A stretch of DNA of 64,000 bases, taken from assembly GCF_018129085.1 (NCBI RefSeq), contig NZ_JAAGBB010000022.1:60388-124387 (forward strand), given 5' to 3'. A program made the position numbers and the translations under genes. The notes under the pieces are model-generated. The model was not told the origin of the DNA. It did not search any database and worked only from the letters and a program-made list of their open reading frames with translations. Source of the stretch: Plastoroseomonas hellenica (lineage in GTDB: Bacteria > Pseudomonadota > Alphaproteobacteria > Acetobacterales > Acetobacteraceae). Shown piece by piece: positions 23,365 to 31,535 of this stretch; positions within the stretch are counted from its first letter, which is position 1; each line of letters begins with the position of its first letter.

Positions 23365-23962
23365 GCTGCTTCGCGAAGACGATGGTCGAGGTCCCGGGGG
23401 TGATGCCCTGCACATAGAGCGACCAGCCGTCGCCGCGGCGCACGCCCAGGATATTGACGTGGTGCAGGCCTTCGTAGTCGACGCGGGTGTAGAAGCGCAC
23501 TGCGCCGGCGTCATTGGTGAAGGGGGCGTTCGCGGTGGTGAGCGTCACGCCAAGGTCCAGGCCGCGATTGGTGCCCGCGGGCAGCACGGCGCGCGTCGGC
23601 TCGATATGGGCGCAGTGCATGTTCCGCTTGTCGGTGGAATACATGAAGGCGCAGCTCGTCAGCATGCCCGTCACCATGATGTCCTCGCCGACATTGGGCA
23701 GTTGCAGCCCGTCGATGCCCGCAGCCAGTGTGTCGCGGTTGCGCATCGGGACGCTGACGGCGCGGAAGGCGTGGCTGTTGGCCTGCGGCAGGCCATCGCT
23801 GATGCGGAATATATCGTGCTGGTCAGCCTGGGCGCGGGCATCCTGCGCGATGGTGAAATTGCCGACGCCAGTGGTCTTGGAACCGATGGTGATGACGGTC
23901 GTCCACAGGAAGCGTTGGGTGGTGGGACCGCGGATAAAGCCCAGGACTTCGGACGGCGACAT
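23357..23962 (-). CDS. Hypothetical protein with spaced Cys-His pair (possible CNF1/CheD-like fold)
   Basis: A 201-residue protein without signal peptide. I cannot assign it to a named family. A segment near the middle has G99-M-L-T-S-C104 followed, exactly 15 residues later, by H119 (SCAFMYS ... HCAHIEP). Cys-His spacing of 15 is that of the CNF1 deamidase active site, and CheD-type deamidases are similar. The C-terminal part HHVNILGVRRGDGWSLYVQ looks like a beta-hairpin end. Enzymatic activity is therefore a hypothesis only. The start ATG 23962 is chosen over one at 24028, which gives an arginine-rich extension. A 15-base dyad lies 90 bases upstream at 24052-24066. Confidence 0.7.
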   Translation of the reverse strand: MSPSEVLGFIRGPTTQRFLWTTVITIGSKTTGVGNFTIAQDARAQADQHDIFRISDGLPQANSHAFRAVSVPMRNRDTLAAGIDGLQLPNVGEDIMVTGMLTSCAFMYSTDKRNMHCAHIEPTRAVLPAGTNRGLDLGVTLTTANAPFTNDAGAVRFYTRVDYEGLHHVNILGVRRGDGWSLYVQGITPGTSTIVFAKQLI

Positions 23963-24051
23963 CGCTGCTCTCCCGTTTGAGAAACGGAACGTCCTACGCG
24001 CGGAGCGGGAGAGCAAGCGAAATTGCACAGCTCAAAGTTGTCACACTGACC

Positions 24052-24066
24052 TGACGGTAACCGTCA
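24052..24066. promoter_or_regulatory. Perfect 15-base dyad
   Basis: TGACGGT-A-ACCGTCA is a perfect palindrome with a single central base, between the cupin gene end and the start of 23357-23962. It is positioned as an operator for the latter, 90 bases upstream of its ATG. No cognate regulator gene is adjacent. Confidence 0.45.
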
Positions 24067-24082
24067 TTCACAGGCCGGCCGG

Positions 24083-24520
24083 TCAGGCGGCGCCGATATA
24101 CTTGATCCCGTGCTCGGCCGCGATGCGCATCAGCGTCTCGATATCGTCCGGCGCCTCGCCGGTCGGCGGCGCCGTGGTGCCGATCGCGCGGAAGAAGCGC
24201 AGCACCGAGACGTCCATGATCGCCAGCATCACCGCCGGCGCGGAGCGGATGTTGCGGTAGCAATGCGGGGCGTCGGGCTCGACATGGAACATGTCGCCCG
24301 GGCCCGCGACGCATTCGCCGTCATCATCGCGGAAGCGGACCTCGCCCTGCAGCACCCGGAAGATCTCGGCGCTGGCATGGCTGTGCAGCGGCACCCCGCT
24401 GGAAGGTGGCACTGTGATTTCCACCATGTGCCAGTCGGTGCCGGGGATCGCGCCGCGCAGCACGACGCTGTCGCCCAGCAGGTAGATGGTCTCGGCCTCG
24501 CGGGCGGTGAGGAGGGCCAT
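24083..24520 (-). CDS. Cupin-domain protein
   Basis: A small single-cupin protein of 145 residues. Cupin motif 1 is visible as VPLHSHASAEIFRVLQGEVRF with two histidines and a glutamate, and motif 2 as PGDMFHVEPDAPHCYRN with its histidine, so a metal site is likely. The function could be dioxygenase, isomerase or sensor; sequence alone does not decide. It lies seven bases after mlaC in the same direction and may be co-transcribed with the mlaA-mlaC pair. The start ATG 24520 is favoured over 24604, which would overlap mlaC and add an arginine-rich segment. Confidence 0.85.
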   Translation of the reverse strand: MALLTAREAETIYLLGDSVVLRGAIPGTDWHMVEITVPPSSGVPLHSHASAEIFRVLQGEVRFRDDDGECVAGPGDMFHVEPDAPHCYRNIRSAPAVMLAIMDVSVLRFFRAIGTTAPPTGEAPDDIETLMRIAAEHGIKYIGAA

Positions 24521-24527
24521 GGCGAGC

Positions 24528-25199
24528 TCAGCGTCCCTCGCGCGCGGCGAGCTGCGCGATCTGCTGGCGCATGGCGGTGAGCAGCGAGCCCACCTGTCCG
24601 CCATTGCGCTGGATGACCGATGAATATTCGCTGCGCGTGGTCAGCCGCAGCGAGGTGCCTTCGGCGATCACGTCCACGACCTTGAGCTGCCCGCCGCCCA
24701 GATCCGCCACTCGCCAGTCGAGCGAGAAGCTCGGGCTGTTCGGACGCTCGACGATGGTGTTGACGAGCACGTCCTCCTCCGTCCGCTGCTGGCTGCGGCC
24801 CATGGTGAAGCGTACGCCCTGGTATTCCCCGAAGCGAGCCGAGAGGTTGCGGATGATGATCTCATCGAACAGGCGAAGATAGTCCTGCTGCTCCTGCGGG
24901 CTCGCGGTGCGCCAGTAGCGGCCGAGGATGAAGCGGCCGGTGCCTTCGATGTCGATGGTCCGGCGCAGCACGGCGGCCACCCGCTCGCGGCGCTGGGCGA
25001 CGCTCATCCCGGTGTTGTTCAGGGCGCTCACCAGCTCCTGACCGGCGGTCTCGATAAGGCTGGCGGCGCGGGCGGTATCGACCGTCTGCGCCAGCGCGGT
25101 GCCCCGGAACAGGGCGGGAAGGGCGAGCACAGTGGCCGCCAGGATCAGGTCGCGTCGGGTCATGCCGTGCATGATGGGTTCGTTCGTACCGTGTTTCAT
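24528..25199 (-). CDS. mlaC: Phospholipid-binding protein MlaC (ABC transporter auxiliary)
   Basis: Periplasmic lipid carrier of 223 residues that shuttles phospholipids between the outer-membrane MlaA complex and the inner-membrane MlaFEDB transporter. It begins with a signal containing twin arginines (MTRRDLILAATVLALPALFRGTALA). The MlaC/Ttg2D domain is recognisable: ERVAAVLRRTIDIEGTGRFILGRYW, then FDEIIIRNLSARFGEYQG, and DWRVADLGGGQLKVVDVIAEGTSL. Its start overlaps the mlaA stop. An internal methionine at residue 13 could be the true start of the signal. The MlaFEDB genes are not in this window. Confidence 0.92.
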   Translation of the reverse strand: MKHGTNEPIMHGMTRRDLILAATVLALPALFRGTALAQTVDTARAASLIETAGQELVSALNNTGMSVAQRRERVAAVLRRTIDIEGTGRFILGRYWRTASPQEQQDYLRLFDEIIIRNLSARFGEYQGVRFTMGRSQQRTEEDVLVNTIVERPNSPSFSLDWRVADLGGGQLKVVDVIAEGTSLRLTTRSEYSSVIQRNGGQVGSLLTAMRQQIAQLAAREGR

Positions 25200-25996
25200 C
25201 AGGGGCGGGGCTGGAATCCGAAGCCGCGGCCGAGGCCCGAAGGGCCGCCCTCGGCGCCGGCATCGGCGTCCCGGTTGCGGATCTGCGCGGAACGGCGCTG
25301 GCGATAGCCGGAGCGGATGGTGGCATAGGGGTCGAGGGAGCCCTGCCGCAGCCCATCGACGGTCTCGATCAGCCCTTCGCGTGTATCCAGGACCGTCAGC
25401 CCGACCCGGGTCCAGTTCAGCGCGTCGACGATCGTGCCCTGCCCGAAATAACCGACGGGGTCGGCGGCGAAATCGACCCCGGTGCCGGCCAGGTCACGCG
25501 GGTTTGAGGGGCCGAGCAGAGGGATGAAGAGATAGGGCCCTTCGCCGACGCCCCAGACGGCGAGCGTCTGGCCGAAATCCTCGGTATGCCCCGGGACCCC
25601 CCAGGTGCGGCTGAGATCGAACACGCCGCCTAGCCCGAGCACCGTATTGACCATGAGGCGGCCGAGCGTGATGCGCGCGCGATCGCCTTCGCCCTGCAGC
25701 AGGTCGTTGAGCAGGGTCACGGGGCTGCGCAGATTGGCCAGCGCATTGCCGATTCCGGTGCGCACCGGCCCCGGCACCACGGCGCGGTAGCCGCGCGCCG
25801 CCGGTTCCAGCACCGCGCGGTCGATCGCGTCATGCACCTCGTAGGAGACGCGGTTCGTGGGCTCCAGCGGGTCGTTGTTCTGTTCGTACTCGGCGACCGC
25901 CTCCCGATCGGAGGGGTCAGGCCGGGTCGCGCAGGCGCCGAGCAGCAGGAGGAGGGACAGGCCGAGGGCCTGCCAAGGGGAGGGAGGGCAGCGCAT
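25199..25996 (-). CDS. mlaA: MlaA family outer-membrane lipoprotein (VacJ)
   Basis: Outer-membrane lipoprotein of 265 residues that extracts misplaced phospholipids from the outer leaflet. The signal ends in a lipobox (LLLLLGAC). The MlaA domain follows: NDPLEPTNRVSYEVHDAIDR, NLRSPVTLLNDLLQGEGDRA, TLGRLMVNTVLGLGG, and FGQTLAVWGVGEGPYLFIPLLGP. The alanine/arginine-rich C-terminal tail ends in GRGFGFQPRP. Start candidates are ATG 25996 and ATG 26014; both retain the lipobox. It is transcribed with mlaC and divergently from metF. Confidence 0.93.
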   Translation of the reverse strand: MRCPPSPWQALGLSLLLLLGACATRPDPSDREAVAEYEQNNDPLEPTNRVSYEVHDAIDRAVLEPAARGYRAVVPGPVRTGIGNALANLRSPVTLLNDLLQGEGDRARITLGRLMVNTVLGLGGVFDLSRTWGVPGHTEDFGQTLAVWGVGEGPYLFIPLLGPSNPRDLAGTGVDFAADPVGYFGQGTIVDALNWTRVGLTVLDTREGLIETVDGLRQGSLDPYATIRSGYRQRRSAQIRNRDADAGAEGGPSGLGRGFGFQPRP

Positions 25997-26152
25997 GGAC
26001 CGCTCGCATAGCATCTTTCTGGACCGAGGGAATGTATCGCGTCGTTTCGGTGTATTAGCAGGCGGACCTGACATGGGCCTGACGAGCAGCCTTGCAACGG
26101 CGGCGCGAAAGCGCCACTCACGGGGCATTGTCGCCCGAGCCGGTGGAACGCC

Positions 26153-27094
26153 ATGGACCTGCCCAGCCACGATCATGCTCCCGGTACCCTGCAGCGCTGG
26201 CTGACCGGCCCGCGCGTCCCCGGGCTGCCGAACCTGGCCGAGCTGCCGCCGCCGCGCCTTTCCTTCGAATTCTTCCCCCCGAAGACCGAGAAGCTGGAGG
26301 AGCAGCTCTGGGCCTGCATCCGCCGGCTGGAGCCGCTGGCGCCGCGCTTCGTCTCCGTCACCTATGGCGCCGGCGGCACCACCCAGGCGCGCACCCATGC
26401 GACCGTCTCCCGCATCGTCGCCGAGACCAGCCTGACCCCGGCCGCGCACCTCACCTGCGTCGGCGCCACCCGGGCCGAGGTGGACGAGGTCGCGCGCGGC
26501 TATTGGGCGGCGGGCGTGCGCCATATCGTCGCGCTGCGCGGCGATCCGCCGGCGGGGCAGACCGTCTACGAACCGCATCCCGGCGGCTACGACTATGCCG
26601 CGGACCTGGTCGAGGGGCTGAAGCGGATCGGTGATTTCGAGATCTCGGTCGCCGCCTTTCCCGAGACGCATCCGACGGCGCTGTCGGCCGAGCAGGACCT
26701 CGACAACCTGAAGCGCAAGATCGATGCCGGCGCGACCCGGGCGATCACCCAATACTTCTTCGACACCGAGACCTATCTGCGCTTCCTCGACCGCTGCGGC
26801 GCGGCCGGCATCACGGTGCCGATCGTGCCGGGCATCATGCCGGTCACGAACTTCGTCCAGGTCAAGCGCTTCTCCGCCATGTGCGGGGCCAGCGTTCCGG
26901 ACTGGATGGGCAAGCTCTTCGAAGGCCTGGACGAGGATCTGGAAACCCGTCGCATGGTTTCCGTCGTGGTCGCGGCCGAGCAGGTGCGGCTGCTGCAGGC
27001 GAATGGCGTCGACGAGTTCCACTTCTACACGCTGAACCGCCCCGACCTCGTCTACGCCATCGCGCATCTGCTGGGGGCACGGGCGGCGCGGTAG
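26153..27094 (+). CDS. metF: Methylenetetrahydrofolate reductase
   Basis: FAD-dependent enzyme of 313 residues that reduces 5,10-methylene-THF to 5-methyl-THF for methionine synthesis. The TIM-barrel hallmarks are present: RLSFEFFPPKTEKLEEQLW at the start, SVTYGAGGTTQARTH, HLTCVGATRAEVDEVA, VALRGDPPAG, and later ITQYFFDTETYLRFLDRC. The C-terminus EFHFYTLNRPDLVYAIAH matches the family. The leader between the mlaA start and metF (about 156 bases) contains a GGCGC-GAAA-GCGCC hairpin at roughly 26102-26115, but no riboswitch I can name. Confidence 0.96.
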   Translation: MDLPSHDHAPGTLQRWLTGPRVPGLPNLAELPPPRLSFEFFPPKTEKLEEQLWACIRRLEPLAPRFVSVTYGAGGTTQARTHATVSRIVAETSLTPAAHLTCVGATRAEVDEVARGYWAAGVRHIVALRGDPPAGQTVYEPHPGGYDYAADLVEGLKRIGDFEISVAAFPETHPTALSAEQDLDNLKRKIDAGATRAITQYFFDTETYLRFLDRCGAAGITVPIVPGIMPVTNFVQVKRFSAMCGASVPDWMGKLFEGLDEDLETRRMVSVVVAAEQVRLLQANGVDEFHFYTLNRPDLVYAIAHLLGARAAR

Positions 27095-27108
27095 CGCCGC
27101 CCCGTCAC

Positions 27109-27630
27109 TCACAGCCCCTGATAGGCCGTGAGGTCCTTCAGGTAGGTGGCGGAATCAGGGGCATAGGGCGTGCGGGCGCCGATCACGCGCACCGTCAGGA
27201 TCGGCGCCGGGTTTTGCTTCGTGCCGCCGGCGAGGCGGTAGATCTCCCACAGCGCCTCTGCCGAATCCGTGAGCTGCCCGCCATAGATCCAGCCGATGCC
27301 GACGCAGCCGAGCAGGTCCGAGGGAACCTTCGCGCGGTGGAACAGGATCCCCGCGCGCTTCATCTTGGGCGGCTTTTCCTTGCTGTCGGGGTCCGGCACC
27401 ATCTGCTTGTGCCAGGGGTTCACGACGGGGCCGCGCTTCGCGTCGATGTACATGCTGGAATTCGGATAGGTGCCGGCGTCGAGGGCGACCTTGCCCAGGC
27501 GTTCGAACCCTTCCCAGTAATGGCCGGCGATGTCGATGATGCCGCAACGCGCATGGTGGGTCGCGTTGCCGCTCTTCTCCTCGACATAGGTGCCGGAGCG
27601 TTCCCAGGTGATGACCTTGGCTGCCGACAT
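27109..27630 (-). CDS. DUF5675-like hypothetical protein
   Basis: A 173-residue protein with no signal peptide. The arrangement GHYWEGFERLGKVALDAGTY, then AGILFHRAKVPSDLLGCVGIG resembles the DUF5675 pattern in which a histidine is followed about ten residues later by a cysteine-containing GC turn, an arrangement shared with cell-wall enzymes and phage-derived proteins. The match is by eye and partial. It is convergent with metF, 14 bases away. ATG 27630 is preferred over 27687, which would add a basic extension. Function unknown. Confidence 0.65.
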   Translation of the reverse strand: MSAAKVITWERSGTYVEEKSGNATHHARCGIIDIAGHYWEGFERLGKVALDAGTYPNSSMYIDAKRGPVVNPWHKQMVPDPDSKEKPPKMKRAGILFHRAKVPSDLLGCVGIGWIYGGQLTDSAEALWEIYRLAGGTKQNPAPILTVRVIGARTPYAPDSATYLKDLTAYQGL

Positions 27631-27688
27631 GGCCTGCACTCCCGCGTTGGGATGGGAGCGGCAGCGTCGCGCCGGCGGGACGCGCAAG

Positions 27689-28186
27689 TCAATTCTTTTC
27701 CGAAACTAAATGCGGGGAAGAGCCGACCTCCGCCTTGATCTCCAGGATCAGGGCGATGAAGCCCCGCGCCGTGAGAGGAGGCTGTTCGACTTCGGCAGAC
27801 CTGTCCTCACTTGGCCGCCCCAGCCTTTCGCCGAGCCAGGAGAGCAGCCGCCCGACACGCAGGGGATCGCGTCGCGCGAGCGGGCGGCTGATGCCCAGGG
27901 GATCGAACGCGAAGGCGATCACCCGCGCCAGGATGGCTGAAAGCGGAACACCGCCCTCTGCATCCGAGGCGAAGAACCGTGCATAGGGAAAGCGGGGCAA
28001 CTCCCTGTCCGGGAGGCCGAGCAGGCGGAAGGCGTCGACGATCAGGTATTCGGCGTCCTCGTCATCGAAGCCGCCCGGACCGTTGATCCGAGCGTCTGGG
28101 GAGAAGGGCTTCCGCAGGTCGCCGAACCGCTCATGGATCAGCGCCAGCAACCTGGCCTCATCCGATGCTGCGCCTGACGGATCCAT
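27689..28186 (-). CDS. DUF1493-like hypothetical protein
   Basis: A 165-residue cytoplasmic protein. The pattern LIHERFGDLRKPFSPDARIN followed by GFDDEDAEYLIVDAFRLLGL and RFPYARFF resembles DUF1493 proteins, which have an acidic segment reminiscent of acyl-carrier-type folds. No serine for phosphopantetheine attachment is evident. It carries an arginine-rich middle (RPLARRDPLRVGRLLSWL). It is transcribed toward the DUF5675-like gene, 58 bases away, and divergently from the UvrD helicase gene. Function unknown. Confidence 0.6.
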   Translation of the reverse strand: MDPSGAASDEARLLALIHERFGDLRKPFSPDARINGPGGFDDEDAEYLIVDAFRLLGLPDRELPRFPYARFFASDAEGGVPLSAILARVIAFAFDPLGISRPLARRDPLRVGRLLSWLGERLGRPSEDRSAEVEQPPLTARGFIALILEIKAEVGSSPHLVSEKN

Positions 28187-28342
28187 GCACTGGCCTGCCG
28201 CGTCATCTCCGCGACGATCAGGACGCGCCGCACAGGCCGTGTCAGCCTTCCCGTCGTCATTTCGGCGCGAGCCGGGCATAGGCCGGCCGCAGCAGGAAGG
28301 GCGGTGGGACTGGCAGTTGGATGTGTTCGCGGGGTGTTCTAT

Positions 28343-30577
28343 ATGGCGCCGGTGTCCGCGCCAAACCTCCCCCAGCCCGATTACCTGTCCCGCCTGAACC
28401 CGGAGCAGCGTGCCGCGGTCGAAGCGGTGGACGGGCCGCTGCTGGTGTTGGCCGGCGCCGGCACCGGCAAGACCCGGGTGCTGACCACCCGCTTCGCCCA
28501 TATCCTGATGAGCGGCCGCGCCCGGCCCTGGCAGGTGCTGGCCGTCACCTTCACCAACAAGGCGGCGCGGGAGATGCGCGAACGCGTCTCCGCCATCCTC
28601 GGCCAGCCGGCCGAGGGCCTCTGGCTCGGCACCTTCCATGCGCTCTGCGCGCGCATGCTGCGCCGGCATGCGGCGCTGGTGGGGTTGCAGACCAACTTCA
28701 CCATCCTCGATGCCGACGACCAGCTCCGCCTGCTGAAGCAGGTGATGGAGGCGGCGCGGATCGACGCCAAGCGCTGGCCGCCCAACGGCACCATGGGCGT
28801 GATCCAGCGCTGGAAGGATCGCGGCCTGACGCCGGAGCGGGTGACCGCCGCCGAGGACAGCGACTGGGCGAATGGCGCGGCGCGCGCCCTCTATGCCGCC
28901 TATCAGCGCCGCCTGGTCGAGCTGAACGCCGCGGATTTCGGCGACCTGCTGCTGCATGTCACGGAGATCCTGCGCACCAACCCCGACGTGCTGGCGGAAT
29001 ACCATCGCGGCTTCCGCTACATCCTGGTCGACGAGTACCAGGACACCAACCTGGTGCAGTATCTCTGGCTGCGCCTGCTGGCGCAGCGGCCGGAGCCGCT
29101 GCCGCGCAACATCTGCTGCGTCGGCGACGACGACCAGTCGATCTATTCCTGGCGCGGCGCCGAGATCGAGAACATCCTCCGCTTCGAGAAGGATTTCCCG
29201 GGCGCCCAGGTCGTGCGCCTCGAAAGCAATTACCGCTCGACCAAGCCCATCCTCGCCGCCGCCTCCGCGCTGATCGCGCATAACAGCGGCCGCCTCGGCA
29301 AGACCTTGCGTCCCGGCCGCCAGGATGCGGAAGGCGAGCGCGTGCAGGTCCTCTCCCTCTGGGACAGCGAGGAGGAGGCGCGCGCCGTCGCCGGCCGCAT
29401 CGAGCAGGCGCGGCGCGACGGCATGCCGCTGCGCGAGATCGCGATCCTGGTCCGTGCCGGCTTCCAGACCCGCGCCTTCGAGGAGCGGATGATCGCCCTC
29501 GGCATCCCCTATCGCGTGGTCGGCGGCGCCAAGTTCTACGAGCGCGCCGAGATCCGCGACGCCATGGCCTATCTGCGGGTGCTCAACCAGCCCGCCGACG
29601 ACCTCGCCTTCGAGCGCATCGTGAACACGCCGAAGCGCGGCCTCGGCGACACCGCGCTGCGCGCCATGCACGAGATCGCGCGGCGAGAGGCGGTGCCGCT
29701 TTCGACAGCCGCGCATCTGATGGTCGAACGCGGCGAGGCGCTGCGCGGCAAGGCCCGCCAGGCGCTGATGGAGCTGATGCAGGGCTTCGACCGCTGGCGC
29801 GCCGCGCTGCCGACCGAAGGCCATGTCGTCACCACCGCGACCCTGCTCGACGAGAGCGGCTACACCGAGATGTGGAAGCAGGACCGTTCCCCCGAGGCGC
29901 CCGGGCGCCTCGAGAACCTGAAGGAGCTGGTCCGCGCGCTGTCGGAATTCGAGAGCCTGGCCGGCTTCCTCGACCACGTCGCTCTCGTCATGGAGAATGA
30001 CGAGAATGCGGAAGGCGATCGCTGCAGCCTGATGACCTTGCACGCCGCCAAGGGGTTAGAATTCGACATGGTCTTCCTGCCGGGCTGGGAGGAAGGCCTG
30101 TTCCCGTCCCAGCGGAGCCTCGACGAAGGCGGCGAGAAGGCCTTGGAGGAGGAGCGGCGGCTCGCCTATGTCGGCCTGACGCGGGCGCGCCGCATCGCGA
30201 TTGTCAGCCATGCCGCGAACCGGCGCATCTACGCGAACTGGACCAGCTCCATCCCCTCCCGCTTCCTCGATGAGCTGCCGGAGGCGCATGTGACGCGCGC
30301 CGGCGGCGCAGCGCAGGAGCGGTCCCGCATGGTCAGCGCGCCCTCGGTCTTCACCGCCGGCCCGCTCGCTTCGCGCCGGGCGAGGGTGATCGAGGCCGGG
30401 GCCTGGGAAGTGCAGGCGCGGCCGGCGCGGAGCGACGCCTTCGCCGTCGGCGATCGCATCTTCCATCAGAAATTCGGCTATGGGCGGATCACCGGCGTGG
30501 ACGACGACAAGCTCGACATCGATTTCGAGAAGGCGGGCAGCAAGCGCGTGCTCGACCGCTTCGTGGAGCGCGGCTGA
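28343..30577 (+). CDS. uvrD: UvrD/PcrA-type DNA helicase
   Basis: Superfamily 1A 3'-5' helicase of 744 residues, used in nucleotide-excision and mismatch repair. Motif Q/I: LNPEQRAAVEAVDGPLLVLA then GAGTGKT. Motif Ia: VTFTNKAAREMRERV. Motif II: ILVDEYQDTN. Motif III: GDDDQSIYSWRGAE. Motif IV: LESNYRST. Motif V: LMTLHAAKGLEFD. Motif VI: EERRLAYVGLTRARR. The C-terminal ~50 residues (GDRIFHQKFGYGRITGVDDD) form the Tudor-like tail that binds RNA polymerase in PcrA/UvrD. ATG 28343 is preferred over an upstream start at 28304. It overlaps prmA by one base. Confidence 0.95.
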   Translation: MAPVSAPNLPQPDYLSRLNPEQRAAVEAVDGPLLVLAGAGTGKTRVLTTRFAHILMSGRARPWQVLAVTFTNKAAREMRERVSAILGQPAEGLWLGTFHALCARMLRRHAALVGLQTNFTILDADDQLRLLKQVMEAARIDAKRWPPNGTMGVIQRWKDRGLTPERVTAAEDSDWANGAARALYAAYQRRLVELNAADFGDLLLHVTEILRTNPDVLAEYHRGFRYILVDEYQDTNLVQYLWLRLLAQRPEPLPRNICCVGDDDQSIYSWRGAEIENILRFEKDFPGAQVVRLESNYRSTKPILAAASALIAHNSGRLGKTLRPGRQDAEGERVQVLSLWDSEEEARAVAGRIEQARRDGMPLREIAILVRAGFQTRAFEERMIALGIPYRVVGGAKFYERAEIRDAMAYLRVLNQPADDLAFERIVNTPKRGLGDTALRAMHEIARREAVPLSTAAHLMVERGEALRGKARQALMELMQGFDRWRAALPTEGHVVTTATLLDESGYTEMWKQDRSPEAPGRLENLKELVRALSEFESLAGFLDHVALVMENDENAEGDRCSLMTLHAAKGLEFDMVFLPGWEEGLFPSQRSLDEGGEKALEEERRLAYVGLTRARRIAIVSHAANRRIYANWTSSIPSRFLDELPEAHVTRAGGAAQERSRMVSAPSVFTAGPLASRRARVIEAGAWEVQARPARSDAFAVGDRIFHQKFGYGRITGVDDDKLDIDFEKAGSKRVLDRFVERG

Positions 30578-31494
30578 TGCGCGCGAGCGCGGCCGGCCCC
30601 GGCCTCTCCTTCCGTCACGCCCTGCCGCTCGAGACCGTCGCCGTCGAGGGCCTGCCCGAGCATGCGGTTCCCGCTTTCGAGGCGGCCTTCGAGACGGTCT
30701 GCACCACGGTGGGGTACTTCCGGGAAGAGCCGGCCGAGACCTGGCGCGTCGAGGGCGTGCGCGAGCAGGGGGCCGATGACGAGGAGCTGGCCGGCGCACT
30801 GGCGCTGGCCGCGCTCGTCTCCGGCATCGAAGCGCCGCCGCTGCTGCGCACCGATACCGAAGCCGAGGGTTGGCTCGCGCGTACCGTGACGGCCTTCCCG
30901 GAACAGCCGGTCGGCCGCCGCTTCCTGGTGCGGCCGACGCATCTGCCTGATACCACCACCTATGGCCGGCATGTGCTGCGCCTCGACGCCGGGCTGGCGT
31001 TCGGCAGTGGCGAGCATGCCTCCACCCAGGGATGCCTCCGCGCCCTCGAAGCCGTGGCGCACCGCCGTCCCCGCCGCATCCTCGATCTCGGCAGCGGCTC
31101 CGGCATTCTCGCCCTCGCCGCGATCGGGCTGTTGAAGCGGCGCGTGATTGCGACCGACATCGAGCCCTGGAGCGTGCGCATCTGCGCGGAGAATGCGCGC
31201 CTCAACGCCGTGCCGCATCTGATGCGCGCGATCCTCGCCGATGGCTGGCGCAACCCGGATGTCCGCGCACCCGGGCCTTACGACCTGATCTTCGCCAACA
31301 TCCTGGCGCGGCCGCTCTGCGCCATGGCGAAGCACCTGGCCGCCAACCTGGCGCCTGATGGCACCGCGATCCTGGCGGGGCTGCTTGGCAGCCAGGCGCG
31401 GATGGTGCTGGCCGCGCATCGACGGCGGGGGCTGGTGCTGGAGCGGCGCATTGATGTGGGGGCGTGGACGACGCTGGTGCTGCGGCGGAGGTAG
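30577..31494 (+). CDS. prmA: Ribosomal protein L11 methyltransferase-like protein
   Basis: SAM-dependent methyltransferase of 305 residues. The PrmA signature FGSGEHASTQGCLRALE is followed by the SAM motif ILDLGSGSGILALAA, the acidic VIATDIEPWSV, and the catalytic-type LIFANILARPL. The N-terminal domain (about 1-130) is divergent, as usual in alphaproteobacteria, so another protein substrate is possible. It is coupled to the helicase gene by TGATG and is the last core gene before the accessory island starting near 31.5 kb, with which it is convergent. Confidence 0.9.
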   Translation: MRASAAGPGLSFRHALPLETVAVEGLPEHAVPAFEAAFETVCTTVGYFREEPAETWRVEGVREQGADDEELAGALALAALVSGIEAPPLLRTDTEAEGWLARTVTAFPEQPVGRRFLVRPTHLPDTTTYGRHVLRLDAGLAFGSGEHASTQGCLRALEAVAHRRPRRILDLGSGSGILALAAIGLLKRRVIATDIEPWSVRICAENARLNAVPHLMRAILADGWRNPDVRAPGPYDLIFANILARPLCAMAKHLAANLAPDGTAILAGLLGSQARMVLAAHRRRGLVLERRIDVGAWTTLVLRRR

Positions 31495-31535
31495 CTTCCG
31501 CCGCAGCGCGACCGCGGGGTGAACTGTTCCAATGT

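Noticed and set aside
26061..26152. Possible SAH or SAM riboswitch in the metF leader (GAGCAGCCTTGCAACGGC resembles the start of an SAH riboswitch)
   Set aside because: The expected CAGGCTCG-type segment and closing stem do not follow, and no pseudoknot pairing could be drawn, so only a small hairpin is supported.
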